Source of the DNA: Bradyrhizobium sp. CB1717
Lineage (GTDB): Bacteria > Pseudomonadota > Alphaproteobacteria > Rhizobiales > Xanthobacteraceae
Direction of reading: 5' to 3'
Length of the DNA: 64,000 bases
Assembly (NCBI RefSeq): GCF_029714325.1
Contig: NZ_CP121666.1
Span: forward strand, 5,518,001-5,582,000
In this document: positions 30,085 through 39,366 of the stretch, piece after piece
Layout: every line of letters starts with the position of its first letter
Numbering within the stretch: the first letter of the stretch is position 1
Program-made: the position numbers and the translations under genes
Notes under the pieces: model-generated
Told to the model about the DNA's origin: nothing
Seen by the model: the letters and a program-made list of their open reading frames with translations, nothing else
Database searches by the model: none

Positions 30085-30321
30085 ATGAGCGATCCCGCAT
30101 TCCCCGCACGGCCGGTCGCAGCTGCGATACGCTATCTGTCGATCATCGTCGGTTGCGCCTGCCTGCTTCTCGCCGCCATCTGCTTCGCCATCGCGGCACA
30201 GGTCTTTGTGCAGACAGGTGTCTTTGCGCAGTCCTATGCGATGGTCGGTCTCGTCAGCGCAGTGCCCGGGCTTCTGGCGCTGATGCTGGCGCGCGTGTGG
30301 AAAGTCCGTAGGATAGGCTGA
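30085..30321 (+). CDS. Small two-helix membrane protein
   Basis: 78 residues from ATG 30085 (MSDPAFPARPVAAAIRYLSI). Two membrane segments: YLSIIVGCACLLLAAICFAI and MVGLVSAVPGLLALMLARVW. The frame is open back to 30010 but overlaps the preceding small gene. No family recognised. Confidence 0.6.
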   Translation: MSDPAFPARPVAAAIRYLSIIVGCACLLLAAICFAIAAQVFVQTGVFAQSYAMVGLVSAVPGLLALMLARVWKVRRIG

Positions 30322-30337
30322 GCTCTTGCGAAGCTCA

Positions 30338-30505
30338 TCACTTACCTAAGGTCGCTCTCCGTATTTGTGACCGTGCTTGTCGGCCGGCGCCATCTTTCTC
30401 GGCACCCGCCGCCAAGCTCCGAAATCCATCACGCAGCGTCGCCGCGTCGGGCTGGTCCTCGATGAGCTTCTTGGCAAAATTCTTGATCTGATCCTTGACC
30501 GGCAT
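30338..30505 (-). CDS. Small hypothetical protein, minus strand
   Basis: 55 residues, MPVKDQIKNFAKKLIEDQPD then AATLRDGFRSLAAGAEKDG, ending RRATLGK. GAGGAG lies 6 nt before the ATG at 30505. The N-terminal part is a charged amphipathic helix. It is the only minus-strand gene between 28 and 32 kb and is convergent with the small membrane protein gene. No family recognised. Confidence 0.55.
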   Translation of the reverse strand: MPVKDQIKNFAKKLIEDQPDAATLRDGFRSLAAGAEKDGAGRQARSQIRRATLGK

Positions 30506-31533
30506 GAAATCTCCTCAGCCGCCATTCAACGGCGGCAGGGGTGAGAAGTTTCTATGCGTGCGGGAGCACAAAGGGTCGGAATCCGTCGGACGACACGTTC
30601 TGCCGCACGACAGATTCCGAGTTCGCGCTTCCGCGCCCGGCAATGAGGGGAGAGATTGGGCAGGCCCCTCGCGAGGCGTCGGGCAAAACACCCGTCAATC
30701 CCTCCTCGCGAAAATATTCCACTTTCCCGAATTTCGGATTTATGGCATACACCCCTCACCTCGGCCCTGCCAAAGGGGCGTTCGCGACCGTCACGAGATG
30801 CGGGCCGGGTGGCGGTGGACGCGGCAGCGTCGGCGCGATCCGTGTGACGACAGCGCGGGCGACCGTGAGTCTCACGCGACGCGGTACGACACGGCGCAGT
30901 TGCAGCGGTTGTGTTGGTCATCTTGGGTGAGCACGCGCCAGCCCCCGATGATCCGGCAAAGCCGTCCGCGGACGGAGAAGTCGTGTGGTCCTGACGCCCG
31001 GGGTCTGTGCGTCAAGGCTTGCGGTGATGTGGCGGCCCGACCGGGTGCGCGCATCAGTCATCTGCAAGGCGACGGGGGCAATAGTGCATCGCTCCCCGGG
31101 GAGAGCACGAAGGACACCGTTAAAACCATCCGCGCAGGGAAGGCCGAGCGACCGGCATCACCTGTGATCCACCCCGTGTGCATCTTTCGCAGCGCACGGA
31201 TCTGCGGGTGCCAGCCGGCGCCCGGCCTTCCCTGCGCCCTTTGGCATCCAACGGGCGATGAACGAGAGCAAGCCTCGGGCAAGACTTGCCGCGGGATCGC
31301 GAAGCCATGGGGAACTCTCATGCAAGCGGTCTTGCCGCGACCTTCCGCTTCTCGGGAACCTGGATCTGACGTCGTAAAAGTCTGGCCGAAAAAGGTCGGC
31401 AGCGCGGCGGAACGAACGCGCCGCAGGCCCAATTCAAGCCACATCCTCTCCGGATTTGCGGCTCATTGCCACCCAACTCTTTGACGAGAAAGGGATGGTT
31501 AAGAGTTGCGTAATGCGTAACCGGGAGACCAGG
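30506..31533. other. About 1 kb of non-coding, structured sequence
   Basis: No frame here has a ribosome binding site with protein-like composition; the long open frames read as Arg/Pro/Ser strings and lie in all frames. The stretch includes a 15-bp inverted repeat at 31132-31237. Its wording resembles sequence that I recall as repeated, and wrongly called as genes, in other Bradyrhizobium genomes. The end near 31500 should carry the promoter of the next gene. Confidence 0.6.
31132..31237. repeat. 106-bp element bounded by a perfect 15-bp inverted repeat
   Basis: GCGCAGGGAAGGCCG at 31132-31146 is the exact reverse complement of CGGCCTTCCCTGCGC at 31223-31237. The 76-nt interior has further short pairings (ACCGGC with GCCGG). 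It lies in non-coding DNA and could fold into a long-stem RNA or be a repeat unit. Confidence 0.6.
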
Positions 31534-32724
31534 ATGGGCAACCGAACCGCGAAATTCGTATCCGCGCTTGTTGGCAGCATCATTGCCGGCGCACCACTCG
31601 CCGCCGTGTCGCAGAACGCGCCGAGCGCATCGAGCACCGCCGGTGCCGCGAGCGACTGCCTCGCCTCGCCGAAGGGTTCCGCGCCGCAGGGGCAGCACTG
31701 GCACTATCGCGTCGAGCGCGGCACCAAGCGGCAATGCTGGTATCTGCGTGCCGAAGGCGGCAAGGACAGCGCGAAGCCCGTGCAGATTGCGCAGGCCACA
31801 AGCGATACGCCATTGGCAGAGTCGCCGGCGCCACAGCAGCATCCGGTTCAGGACGCACGCGCCGAATATCCGACGCCCCGGAGTGCTGCGGCCGTGAAGA
31901 CGCCGGCCCTGGTTGCGCAAGCCGCAACCGCGACACCGCCGCAACAATCCTCCGACCAGACGACGGACGGCAACGCGCAGCAACCGGCAAGCGCCGCACC
32001 CTGGCCCGATGTCCCTGCAGCGTCCACCCCACCCGCGCAGGAGCCGGCACCGACGGCGGTTGCCGCCGCGCAGGCGAGCGCAAAGCCGTCAAAATCCGCG
32101 CCTTCCGTGGCACTTGCCGCGGCAGACAGCAGCGTCGACAAGCCGACCGGCTCGCTCCAGATGCTGCTGCTCGTCATCGGCGGCGCGCTGGCGCTCGCCG
32201 GCATCCTCGCCAGCGTCATCTACCGCTTCGCCGGCGGGCGCATCCGCGCCCAGGCGAGCGAACACCGCCGCGTGAATTGGGACGATCGGGAGCACCGAAA
32301 TCAGGACCGCGCGCCCTGGCTCAAGGAGATGCCGCCCACGCCGCGCGCGCGGCAGCCGCGCCCGATCGACTTCGATGCCGTGCGTCCGCAGGCCGCGCAA
32401 CTTGCCGCGATCAACCGCAGGATCGATGTGATCGAAGCGCACGAGCCGCCGGCCGTTACTGAGGCCGCGCAGCGCGATGCGGACGAGATCCCGGTGTTCG
32501 ACCGCGAATTCGAGATCGAAACCCGAGCGCCCCAACTGGCTGCGAACGAGACTACCGCTGAGCAGCGTGGTGACCGGAGTCAGGATGCGGTCGACATCGA
32601 CATCATCACGACGATGCTGGAACGGCTGCTGAAGGAAGGGCCGCGACTGTCGCAGCCTAGCCCTGAAGCTGAGCTTGCAGCCCTCGCACAAAGCCGACGA
32701 GGCCCGTCCGCCGCTCGCGCTTGA
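31534..32724 (+). CDS. Pro/Ala/Gln-rich membrane protein of unknown function
   Basis: 396 residues from ATG 31534, after GGGAGA; an ATG at 31513 is also possible. Order: signal-like N-terminus (FVSALVGSIIAGAPLAAVSQ), a short conserved-looking patch QHWHYRVERGTKRQCWYLRAE near residues 50-70, a long low-complexity Pro/Ala/Gln region, a membrane segment near residue 210 (MLLLVIGGALALAGILASVI), and an acidic cytoplasmic tail. The HW.YRv.r...R.CWYL patch recurs in Bradyrhizobium proteins as I recall. The 3' end overlaps gmk by 68 nt, convergent. Confidence 0.75.
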   Translation: MGNRTAKFVSALVGSIIAGAPLAAVSQNAPSASSTAGAASDCLASPKGSAPQGQHWHYRVERGTKRQCWYLRAEGGKDSAKPVQIAQATSDTPLAESPAPQQHPVQDARAEYPTPRSAAAVKTPALVAQAATATPPQQSSDQTTDGNAQQPASAAPWPDVPAASTPPAQEPAPTAVAAAQASAKPSKSAPSVALAAADSSVDKPTGSLQMLLLVIGGALALAGILASVIYRFAGGRIRAQASEHRRVNWDDREHRNQDRAPWLKEMPPTPRARQPRPIDFDAVRPQAAQLAAINRRIDVIEAHEPPAVTEAAQRDADEIPVFDREFEIETRAPQLAANETTAEQRGDRSQDAVDIDIITTMLERLLKEGPRLSQPSPEAELAALAQSRRGPSAARA

Positions 32725-33316
32725 GCCGTTCGGCCTTCAGGATCGACTGCACCTCGGCGAAGGCCTCATCAACATTGTGGTTGATGACGATGTAGTCGTA
32801 CTCGGCCCAGTGGCTCATCTCGTGGCTGGCGCGGCTCATGCGCTTGCGGATCACCTCGTCGGAATCCTGCGCGCGCGAATGCAGCCGCTTCTCGAGGTCG
32901 GCCGCTGACGGGGGCAGGATGAAGACGCTGACGACGTCCGCACGCGCCTTCTCGCGCAGCTGCTGCGTGCCCTGCCAGTCGATGTCGAACAGCACGTCCT
33001 GCCCCGACGACAGCGCCGCCTCGACCGGTGCGCGCGGCGTGCCGTAGCTGTTGTCGAACACCGTCGCCCATTCCAGCAATTCGTCGGCCTTCACCATCGC
33101 GTCGAACCTGGCCTTGTCGACGAACAGATAGTCGCGCCCATCGACCTCGCCCGGCCGCATCGCGCGCGTGGTCGCGGACACCGACATTCGCAGGCCCGGC
33201 ATCTGCTTGATCAGGAGACGCGACAGTGTCGTCTTGCCCGCGCCCGACGGCGAGGACAGCACGAACATCAAGCCGCGCCGCTCGACACCGTCAGTTCCGT
33301 GACCGCCCGTCGTCAT
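32657..33316 (-). CDS. gmk: Guanylate kinase
   Basis: ATP + GMP to ADP + GDP. 219 residues. P-loop SSPSGAGKTT at residues 21-30, GMP-binding SVSATTRAMRPGEVDGRDYLF in sequence order, FDIDWQGTQQL and the lid IRKRMSRASHEM. Last gene of the fab-mltG-yicC-gmk run, 3 nt after yicC. Its 3' end overlaps the convergent membrane-protein gene. Confidence 0.97.
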   Translation of the reverse strand: MTTGGHGTDGVERRGLMFVLSSPSGAGKTTLSRLLIKQMPGLRMSVSATTRAMRPGEVDGRDYLFVDKARFDAMVKADELLEWATVFDNSYGTPRAPVEAALSSGQDVLFDIDWQGTQQLREKARADVVSVFILPPSAADLEKRLHSRAQDSDEVIRKRMSRASHEMSHWAEYDYIVINHNVDEAFAEVQSILKAERLKRERRTGLVGFVRGLQAQLQG

Positions 33317-33319
33317 CGA

Positions 33320-34207
33320 TCACTCCAGATTCTGGACCTGCTCGCGGAACTGCTCGACCACGTTCTTCATGGCGAGTCCCGTATTGGTCAGCTCGATGTC
33401 GTTCGACTTCGAGCAGCAGGTGTTGACCTCGCGGTGAAACTCCTGCGCCAGGAAGTCGAGCTTGCGCCCGATCGGGCCGCCCTTGCCGATCAGCTCGCGC
33501 GCCTGCGCGACGTGCGAGGCGATGCGGTCGAGCTCCTCGCGGATGTCGGCCCTGGTCGCGATCAGGATCGCCTCCTGCATCAGGCGGTCGGAATCGAAAC
33601 GGTCGGAGGTGTCGAGCAGGGTTGCAATCTGCTCGGCGAGCCTCGCCTTGATCGCCTCGGGCTTGCGGCCGGGCGAGCCTTCCGCCTTCTTCGCCAGCGT
33701 CTCGATCTCGTCGACCCGTTGGGTCAGGATCTGGCCGAGCGAAGTCCCCTCGCGCTTGCGCATCGCGACGAGCTCGTCGAGCGCCTTGTCGAAGGCCTCT
33801 GCGGCAGCGGCACGGGCCGCCTTGTCCTCCTCCTCGTCGCCCTCGGGCTCGGCGACCTCGACCACACCCTTGATGGCGAGCAGACCGTCGATGCTGGGCG
33901 CCACGGCATCGACCTTGCCGGAGATCAGCACGGCGGCCTTCAGCACCGCATTGAGCACGTCCTCGTTGACGCGGACCGTGGCGGCCGCATTGGTGCGCTT
34001 GACGTTGAGATTGGCGTAGACCGTGCCGCGCGAGAGCAGCTCGCCGGCGCGCTTCTTGGCATGGGCCTCGAGCTCATCGAACCCCTGCGGCAGCCGCACC
34101 CTGAGGTCAAAGCCCTTGGCGTTGACCGACTTCAATTCCCATTCGAACGTGTACGGCCCGCTCGCGCCGTGGCATCTCGCAAAGCCGGTCATGGACGACA
34201 GCGCCAT
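33320..34207 (-). CDS. YicC family endoribonuclease-like protein
   Basis: 295 residues from MALSSMTGFARCHGASG, the normal YicC start. The C-terminal signature GRKLDFLAQEFHREVNTCCS with KSNDIELTNTGLAMKNVVEQ is intact. YicC-family proteins have been reported as RNases affecting small RNA turnover. Position between mltG and gmk is common in alphaproteobacteria. Confidence 0.92.
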   Translation of the reverse strand: MALSSMTGFARCHGASGPYTFEWELKSVNAKGFDLRVRLPQGFDELEAHAKKRAGELLSRGTVYANLNVKRTNAAATVRVNEDVLNAVLKAAVLISGKVDAVAPSIDGLLAIKGVVEVAEPEGDEEEDKAARAAAAEAFDKALDELVAMRKREGTSLGQILTQRVDEIETLAKKAEGSPGRKPEAIKARLAEQIATLLDTSDRFDSDRLMQEAILIATRADIREELDRIASHVAQARELIGKGGPIGRKLDFLAQEFHREVNTCCSKSNDIELTNTGLAMKNVVEQFREQVQNLE

Positions 34208-34320
34208 CAGGTCAGATTCTCCGGAACGAAAGGATTCGCGAGGCATCAAGCCACGCGAATCTTAAGACTATTTTGCAGGAAAGTGGAATCCGCAAAGTCC
34301 CGTAGGCAGGTCTGCGCTGC

Positions 34321-35601
34321 CTAGCGCTGGACCACCGGCGGCGAGGACTGCACCGCGCCCTGCCGGGCCGGTGCGGGATTGGCTGGATTGGCCGGGCGCG
34401 TCGCCGGCGGCTTCTTCTGCTGATTGGGACGGGGGGTGGTCGCGGTGGGCGCATCGGCGGCGCCGGGCGCGGCGGCGGCCGGGGGCTGCGCATCCTCGGC
34501 CGGCTCGACCGTGTCGTTCTGGATCTGCTTCTCCATCGCGCGCAGCTTGGCGACGTTCTTCTGGTGCGCGTCGTAGGTCTCGGTGAAGGCATGCCCGCCG
34601 GTGCCGTCGGCGACGAAATAGAGGTCGCGGGTGCGGGCCGGGTTGGCGGCCGCTTCCAGCGAGGCGCGGCCGGGATTGGAGATCGGGCCCGGCGGCAGGC
34701 CGTCGATCACATAGGTGTTGTAGGGCGAAGGCTGCGTGATCTCGCTGCGCTTGATCGGACGGCCGAGCGTGCCCTTGCCGCCGACGAGGCCATAGATGAT
34801 CGTGGGATCGGACTGCAGCTTGATCTTCTGCCTCAGGCGATTGACGAACACCGCGGCAACGCGGCTGCGCTCGTCCGGCTTGCCGGTCTCCTTCTCGACG
34901 ATCGAGGCCAGCGTCACTAGCTGCTCGGGAGTCTTGACCGGAACATCCTGATTGCGGCGTTCCCAGATCTCCGCCAGCACGCGCTTGTGCGCCTGCTGCA
35001 TGCGCTGGATCACCTGCTCGCGCGTGGTGCCGCGCGGGAATTTGTAGGTCTCGGGCAACAGCGTGCCCTCGCGCGGCAGCTCGCGCACGCTGCCGGTGAA
35101 GATGTCGTTGTCGGAGAGCCGCGCCACGATCTGCTCGGAGGTCAGGCCTTCCGGGATCGTCACCGCATGCTGCACCACCTTGCCCTCGACGATGGTGGCG
35201 ATGACGTCGCGCAGCGATGCGTTCTTCTGGAACGAATACTCACCCGGCTTGAGGTCCGAGCTCGCCTTCAGCGCGGCGACGCTGGCGATGAACACCCACG
35301 GATTGACGTCGGTCACGCCTTCCTTGTTCAACGTCTCGGCGATGTCGCGCTTGCCGGCACGCTGCGGGATGTTGACGATCTTGTCTTCCCTCAGCGGCCC
35401 GGGTGCTTCCAGCACCTGCCGGCCGTAATAATACACGCCGCCGGCACCGAGCATGGCAATCAGCAGCAGGGTGATGATGGCATTGCCGACGACCACGAAG
35501 GGGTTGCGCGCGCGCTCCGATCGCTTCGGCGGCGGCGGAACCTGTTCGGGCTCGAGCGCTGCCCGCGGGCTCCGGGGCGAAATGGGCGGCCTTTCACTCA
35601 T
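34321..35601 (-). CDS. mltG: Endolytic peptidoglycan transglycosylase MltG
   Basis: 426 residues: a cytoplasmic Pro-rich N-terminus, one membrane segment (VVVGNAIITLLLIAMLGAGG), a LysM-like part, then the YceG catalytic domain. The catalytic Glu sits in LASIVEKETGKPDERSRVAA, and LQSDPTIIYGL follows as in other MltG proteins. It cuts nascent glycan strands and may end their growth. The C-terminal 70 residues are a Pro/Ala/Gln-rich tail not needed for the fold. Confidence 0.93.
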   Translation of the reverse strand: MSERPPISPRSPRAALEPEQVPPPPKRSERARNPFVVVGNAIITLLLIAMLGAGGVYYYGRQVLEAPGPLREDKIVNIPQRAGKRDIAETLNKEGVTDVNPWVFIASVAALKASSDLKPGEYSFQKNASLRDVIATIVEGKVVQHAVTIPEGLTSEQIVARLSDNDIFTGSVRELPREGTLLPETYKFPRGTTREQVIQRMQQAHKRVLAEIWERRNQDVPVKTPEQLVTLASIVEKETGKPDERSRVAAVFVNRLRQKIKLQSDPTIIYGLVGGKGTLGRPIKRSEITQPSPYNTYVIDGLPPGPISNPGRASLEAAANPARTRDLYFVADGTGGHAFTETYDAHQKNVAKLRAMEKQIQNDTVEPAEDAQPPAAAAPGAADAPTATTPRPNQQKKPPATRPANPANPAPARQGAVQSSPPVVQR

Positions 35602-35726
35602 CGAAGCAACCTGAATCCTGCCGGTTCAATCGCGGCCTGACAATCGCTTGCCCAGCCAAATGCACGCGCCCACTTCTATGACTATCGCCGAATACGGCAA
35701 AACGGTGGATTTGTTTCAAACGCAAA

Positions 35727-36992
35727 CTAGCTGGCCAGGCGCCGGACGATCACCGACGCATTGGTGCCGCCAAAACCAAAAGAGTTCGACAGCGCGACAT
35801 TAACTTCGCGCTTCTTCGCCTTATGCGGCACGAGATCGATCGCGGTCTCGACCGACGGGTTGTCCAGGTTGATGGTCGGCGGCACAACATTATCGCGAAT
35901 CGCGAGAATGGCGAAGATCGCCTCGATCGCGCCGGCCGCGCCGAGGAGATGGCCGGTCGACGACTTGGTCGAGGACATCGCAACCCTGGAAGCGGCATTG
36001 CCGAGCAGACGCTCGACCGCGCCGAGCTCGATCTCGTCGCCAAGCGGCGTCGAGGTGCCGTGCGCGTTGATGTAGTCGAGATCGGACGGCGTCAGGCCGG
36101 CACGCTTCAGCGCGGCCGACATGCTGCGGAAACCGCCATCGCCATCGGGCGACGGCGACGTGATGTGATAGGCATCGCCCGACAGACCGTAGCCGATCAC
36201 TTCGGCGTAGATCCTGGCGCCGCGACGTTGCGCGTGCTCGAGCTCCTCGAGCACCAGGACGCCGGCGCCCTCGCCCATCACGAAGCCGTCGCGGTCCTTG
36301 TCGTAGGGACGCGAGGCCTTCTCCGGCGTCTCGTTGAAGCCGGTCGAGAGCGCGCGCGCGGCGTTGAAGCCGGCAATGCCGATGCGGCTGATCGGCGATT
36401 CGGCGCCACCGGCGACCATGACGTCGGCATCGCCGAGCGCGATCAGGCGGGCGGCATCGCCGACCGCATGCGCACCGGTCGAGCAGGCCGTGACCACCGA
36501 ATGGTTCGGTCCCTTCAGCCCGTGCGCGATCGAAACGTAGCCCGAGGCGAGATTGATCAGGCGGCCCGGAATGAAGAACGGCGACACCCGGCGCGGTCCC
36601 CGCTCCTTCAGGAGGATCGCGGTGTCGGCGATGCCGTTGAGGCCGCCGATGCCCGATCCGATCATGGTGCCGGTCGCGCACTTGTCCTCTTCGGTCTCGG
36701 GATGCCAGTTGGCGTCGTCGAGCGCCTGCCCCGCGGCAGCCATGCCGAAGATGATGAAGTCGTCGACCTTGCGCTGGTCCTTCGGCTCCATCCACTTGTC
36801 CGGATTGAAGGTGTCGTTGGTGCCGTCGCCGCGCAGGACAGTGCAGGCGTATTTGGTCTGCAGATCGGAGACGTCGAAACTCTCGATCGCTCGCGCACCA
36901 CTCTCACCGTTGAGGATGCGTTTCCAGGTTGGCTCGACGCCGCAGCCGAGTGGCGACACCATGCCGAGACCAGTGACGACAACCCGCCTCAT
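35727..36992 (-). CDS. fabF: Beta-ketoacyl-ACP synthase II
   Basis: Condenses malonyl-ACP with acyl-ACP in fatty acid elongation. 421 residues with the Cys-His-His site: VVTACSTGAHAVG, NAHGTSTPLGDEIE and KSSTGHLLGAAG. FGFGGTNAS near the end is typical. It follows acpP by about 109 nt, with a hairpin between them. Confidence 0.97.
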   Translation of the reverse strand: MRRVVVTGLGMVSPLGCGVEPTWKRILNGESGARAIESFDVSDLQTKYACTVLRGDGTNDTFNPDKWMEPKDQRKVDDFIIFGMAAAGQALDDANWHPETEEDKCATGTMIGSGIGGLNGIADTAILLKERGPRRVSPFFIPGRLINLASGYVSIAHGLKGPNHSVVTACSTGAHAVGDAARLIALGDADVMVAGGAESPISRIGIAGFNAARALSTGFNETPEKASRPYDKDRDGFVMGEGAGVLVLEELEHAQRRGARIYAEVIGYGLSGDAYHITSPSPDGDGGFRSMSAALKRAGLTPSDLDYINAHGTSTPLGDEIELGAVERLLGNAASRVAMSSTKSSTGHLLGAAGAIEAIFAILAIRDNVVPPTINLDNPSVETAIDLVPHKAKKREVNVALSNSFGFGGTNASVIVRRLAS

Positions 36993-37034
36993 ATCCGAAA
37001 ACTCCGCATCGAAAGATTCACGGCCAATAACAAG

Positions 37035-37071
37035 AAACCGGCTGGCCGCTGCGAAGCGGCCCGTCCGGTTT
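37035..37071 (-). terminator. Hairpin between acpP and fabF, possible attenuator
   Basis: On the minus strand, AAACCGG pairs with CCGGTTT and GGCCGCT with AGCGGCC around a small loop. The downstream sequence, CTTGTTATTGG, has only a weak T-run, so partial termination or mRNA processing after the highly expressed acpP is more likely than full termination. Confidence 0.5.
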
Positions 37072-37101
37072 CAACTGTTGTCCCCGCGAAAATGAAGAGC
37101 C

Positions 37102-37341
37102 TTAGCTCTTCGCGTTCTTCTCGAGAAACTTCGTGGCGTCGCCGACGGTGAGAATCGTTTCCGCAGCGTCGTCCGGAATCTCGCAACCGAATTCTTCTTC
37201 GAACGCCATCACCAACTCGACGGTGTCCAGACTGTCGGCGCCGAGGTCGTCGATGAAGCTCGCAGCGTCGACAACCTTCTCGGGCTCAACACCAAGGTGT
37301 TCGACCACGATCTTCTTAACCCGCTCGCCAATGTCACTCAT
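37102..37341 (-). CDS. acpP: Acyl carrier protein
   Basis: 79 residues, strongly acidic, with the phosphopantetheine attachment Ser in [11 protein letters not shown] (near residue 37). Carries growing acyl chains for FabD, FabG and FabF, encoded on both sides. Separate upstream region of 315 bp suggests its own promoter. Confidence 0.98.
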   Translation of the reverse strand: MSDIGERVKKIVVEHLGVEPEKVVDAASFIDDLGADSLDTVELVMAFEEEFGCEIPDDAAETILTVGDATKFLEKNAKS

Positions 37342-37656
37342 TGCTTAACCTCGTGTTGTTCCCTGTAGACCCGACCCCCCGGGACGATACGAGCCGTCGT
37401 GGTCGTGTTACTTGCCTTTGCTTACGAACTTTAGATTTGGCCCCATCTCAACCGATGCAGGGCCCGGCGAACGACGGCCAAGGCTCCGCATCGCCAATAT
37501 ACAGGGTTTCAAAAACCTGCAATGGCGTTCTTTGCCCATCCGTTGAAGGTCCGGTTATCATACTTCAATAGCCTTGACTACAAGCCTCATTTCGCTCCGG
37601 AAACGGCCGTTTGCCGCATCCTGGGCCGCCCATGTGGGCGGTGCGGAACGAGGGCT
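37342..37656. other. acpP upstream region
   Basis: 315 bp between fabG and acpP with no ORF. It holds a 12-bp perfect palindrome AAACGGCCGTTT at 37601-37612 and a 7-bp hairpin CCGCCCA-CA-TGGGCGG nearby (about 37627-37642), either of which could end the fabG message or bind a regulator. A possible acpP promoter is listed separately. Confidence 0.55.
37496..37522 (-). promoter_or_regulatory. Possible acpP promoter
   Basis: On the minus strand TTGCAG (37517-37522) is followed after 15 bp by TATATT (37496-37501), about 155 nt before the acpP ATG. Spacing is short for a sigma-70 promoter, so this is a weak call. Confidence 0.3.
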
Positions 37657-38394
37657 TCAGATCATGGCCATGCCGCCGTTGACGTGGATGGTCTGGCCGG
37701 TGACGTAGGCTGCTTCGTTCGAACTCAGGTAGACGGCGGCCGCCGCAATGTCCTCGGGCGTCCCCAGACGGGCAGCCGGAACCTTGGTCAGGATCGTCTC
37801 GCGCTGCTTGTCGTTCAGCGCATCCGTCATCGGCGTCTTGATGAAGCCGGGCGCGATGCAGTTCGCGGTGACGCCGCGCTTGGCATATTCGGCACCTAGA
37901 GTCTTGATCATGCCGATCAGGCCCGCCTTCGATGCAGTATAGTTGCCCTGCCCGGGATTGCCGGTGACGCCGACCACCGAGGTGATCGCGATGATGCGGC
38001 CGAAGCGCTTGCGCATCATCAATTTGGTGGCGGCGCGCGCCAGGCGGAAGGTCGCGGTCAGATTGACGTTGATGACCTCCTCCCAGTCCTCGTCGCGAAG
38101 CTGCACGAAGAGGTTGTCGCGCGTGATGCCGGCATTGGCGACGAGAATGTCGACCTGCCCCATCGCCGCTTCCGCGGCGGGCACCAGCGCCTCGACCTCG
38201 TCGGCCTTGGAGAGATTGCAGGGCAGCACGTGAGCGCGTTCGCCGAGCTTGCCGGCAAGCTCATCCAGCACCTCCTTGCGCGTCCCCGAGATGGCGACGG
38301 TGGCGCCCTGCGCATGCAGCGCCTGCGCGATTGCGCCGCCGATGCCACCGGTCGCGCCGGTGACGAGCGCCTTTCGGCCAGTCAGATCGAACAT
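37657..38394 (-). CDS. fabG: 3-oxoacyl-ACP reductase
   Basis: NADPH-dependent reduction of beta-ketoacyl-ACP. 245-residue short-chain dehydrogenase with the cofactor loop GATGGIGGAIA, NAG in ILVANAGITRDN, Ser in AITSVVGVTG, and the catalytic YTASKAG. 12 nt after fabD on the same strand. Confidence 0.97.
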   Translation of the reverse strand: MFDLTGRKALVTGATGGIGGAIAQALHAQGATVAISGTRKEVLDELAGKLGERAHVLPCNLSKADEVEALVPAAEAAMGQVDILVANAGITRDNLFVQLRDEDWEEVINVNLTATFRLARAATKLMMRKRFGRIIAITSVVGVTGNPGQGNYTASKAGLIGMIKTLGAEYAKRGVTANCIAPGFIKTPMTDALNDKQRETILTKVPAARLGTPEDIAAAAVYLSSNEAAYVTGQTIHVNGGMAMI

Positions 38395-38406
38395 CGATAA
38401 GCTCCT

Positions 38407-39366
38407 TCAGGCCTGCTTCGCAGCGGCCAATGCATCCTTGGCGGCGGCAATGTCGTTCGGTCCGCCCACGGCAACGCCGACGGCACCGTCGGCGATACGC
38501 TTGACCAGTCCCGTCAGCACCTTGCCCGCGCCGATCTCGAAGAAACGGGTCACGCCCTGCCCTGCCATATAGGCAACCGACTCGCGCCAGCGCACCGTGC
38601 CGGTGACCTGCTCGACCAGGCGGCGGCGAATCTCGTCCGGATCAGTGATGGCGCTCGCCAGCACGTTCGACACCAGCGGCGCGGCCGGCGCCTTGATCGT
38701 GACCTTCGCCAGCGCCTCCGCCATAGCGTCGGCCGCCGGCTGCATCAATTTGCAATGGAACGGCGCGGACACCGGCAGCAGCATGGCGCGCTTGGCGCCC
38801 TTGGTCTTGGCGATCTCGACGGCGCGATCGACCGCCGCCTTGTCGCCGGAGACCACCACCTGCCCGCCGCCATTGTCATTGGCGGCCTGGCAGACCTGGT
38901 CCTGCGCCGCCTCGCCCGCGACCTCCATGGCGGCCTCGTAGTCGAGGCCGAGCAGCGCGGCCATCGCACCGGCGCCAACCGGCACGGCTTTTTGCATTGC
39001 GAGACCGCGGGTGCGAAGCAACCGCGCGGTGTCCGAGATGGTCAGACTGCCGGCCGCGGCCAGCGCCGAATATTCGCCGAGCGAGTGACCGGCGACGAAG
39101 GCTGCGTCCCGCCCCACGGAAAAGCCGGCTTCAGCCTCCAGCACGCGCAGGGTGGCGATGGAAACCGCCATCAGCGCCGGCTGGGCGTTCTCGGTGAGCT
39201 GGAGGGTCTCGGCCGGACCATCCCAGATGGTGGCCGTGAGCTTCTCCCCAAGCGCGGCATCGACCTCGTCGAACACGGCGCGTGCCACCGGAAAGGCGTC
39301 GGCCAGGGCCTTGCCCATACCGACGGCCTGGGACCCCTGCCCCGGAAATGTGAATGCTGCCGTCAT
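38407..39366 (-). CDS. fabD: Malonyl-CoA:ACP transacylase
   Basis: Loads malonyl onto ACP. 319 residues starting MTAAFTFPGQGSQAVGMGKA; the 30 codons open upstream look non-coding. Nucleophile Ser in GHSLGEYSAL, catalytic His in SAPFHCKLM, and FPGQGSQ at the N-terminus. First gene of fabD-fabG-acpP-fabF. Confidence 0.97.
   Translation of the reverse strand: MTAAFTFPGQGSQAVGMGKALADAFPVARAVFDEVDAALGEKLTATIWDGPAETLQLTENAQPALMAVSIATLRVLEAEAGFSVGRDAAFVAGHSLGEYSALAAAGSLTISDTARLLRTRGLAMQKAVPVGAGAMAALLGLDYEAAMEVAGEAAQDQVCQAANDNGGGQVVVSGDKAAVDRAVEIAKTKGAKRAMLLPVSAPFHCKLMQPAADAMAEALAKVTIKAPAAPLVSNVLASAITDPDEIRRRLVEQVTGTVRWRESVAYMAGQGVTRFFEIGAGKVLTGLVKRIADGAVGVAVGGPNDIAAAKDALAAAKQA

Noticed and set aside
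31004..31330. Insertion sequence remnant bounded by the 15-bp inverted repeat
   Set aside because: The 15-bp ends are only 106 bp apart, no transposase fragment is readable, and no target duplication flanks them.
30495..31484. 329-codon frame in the non-coding block
   Set aside because: Arg/Ser/Pro-rich, overlapped by other equally open frames, without ribosome binding site; treated as part of the structured non-coding block.
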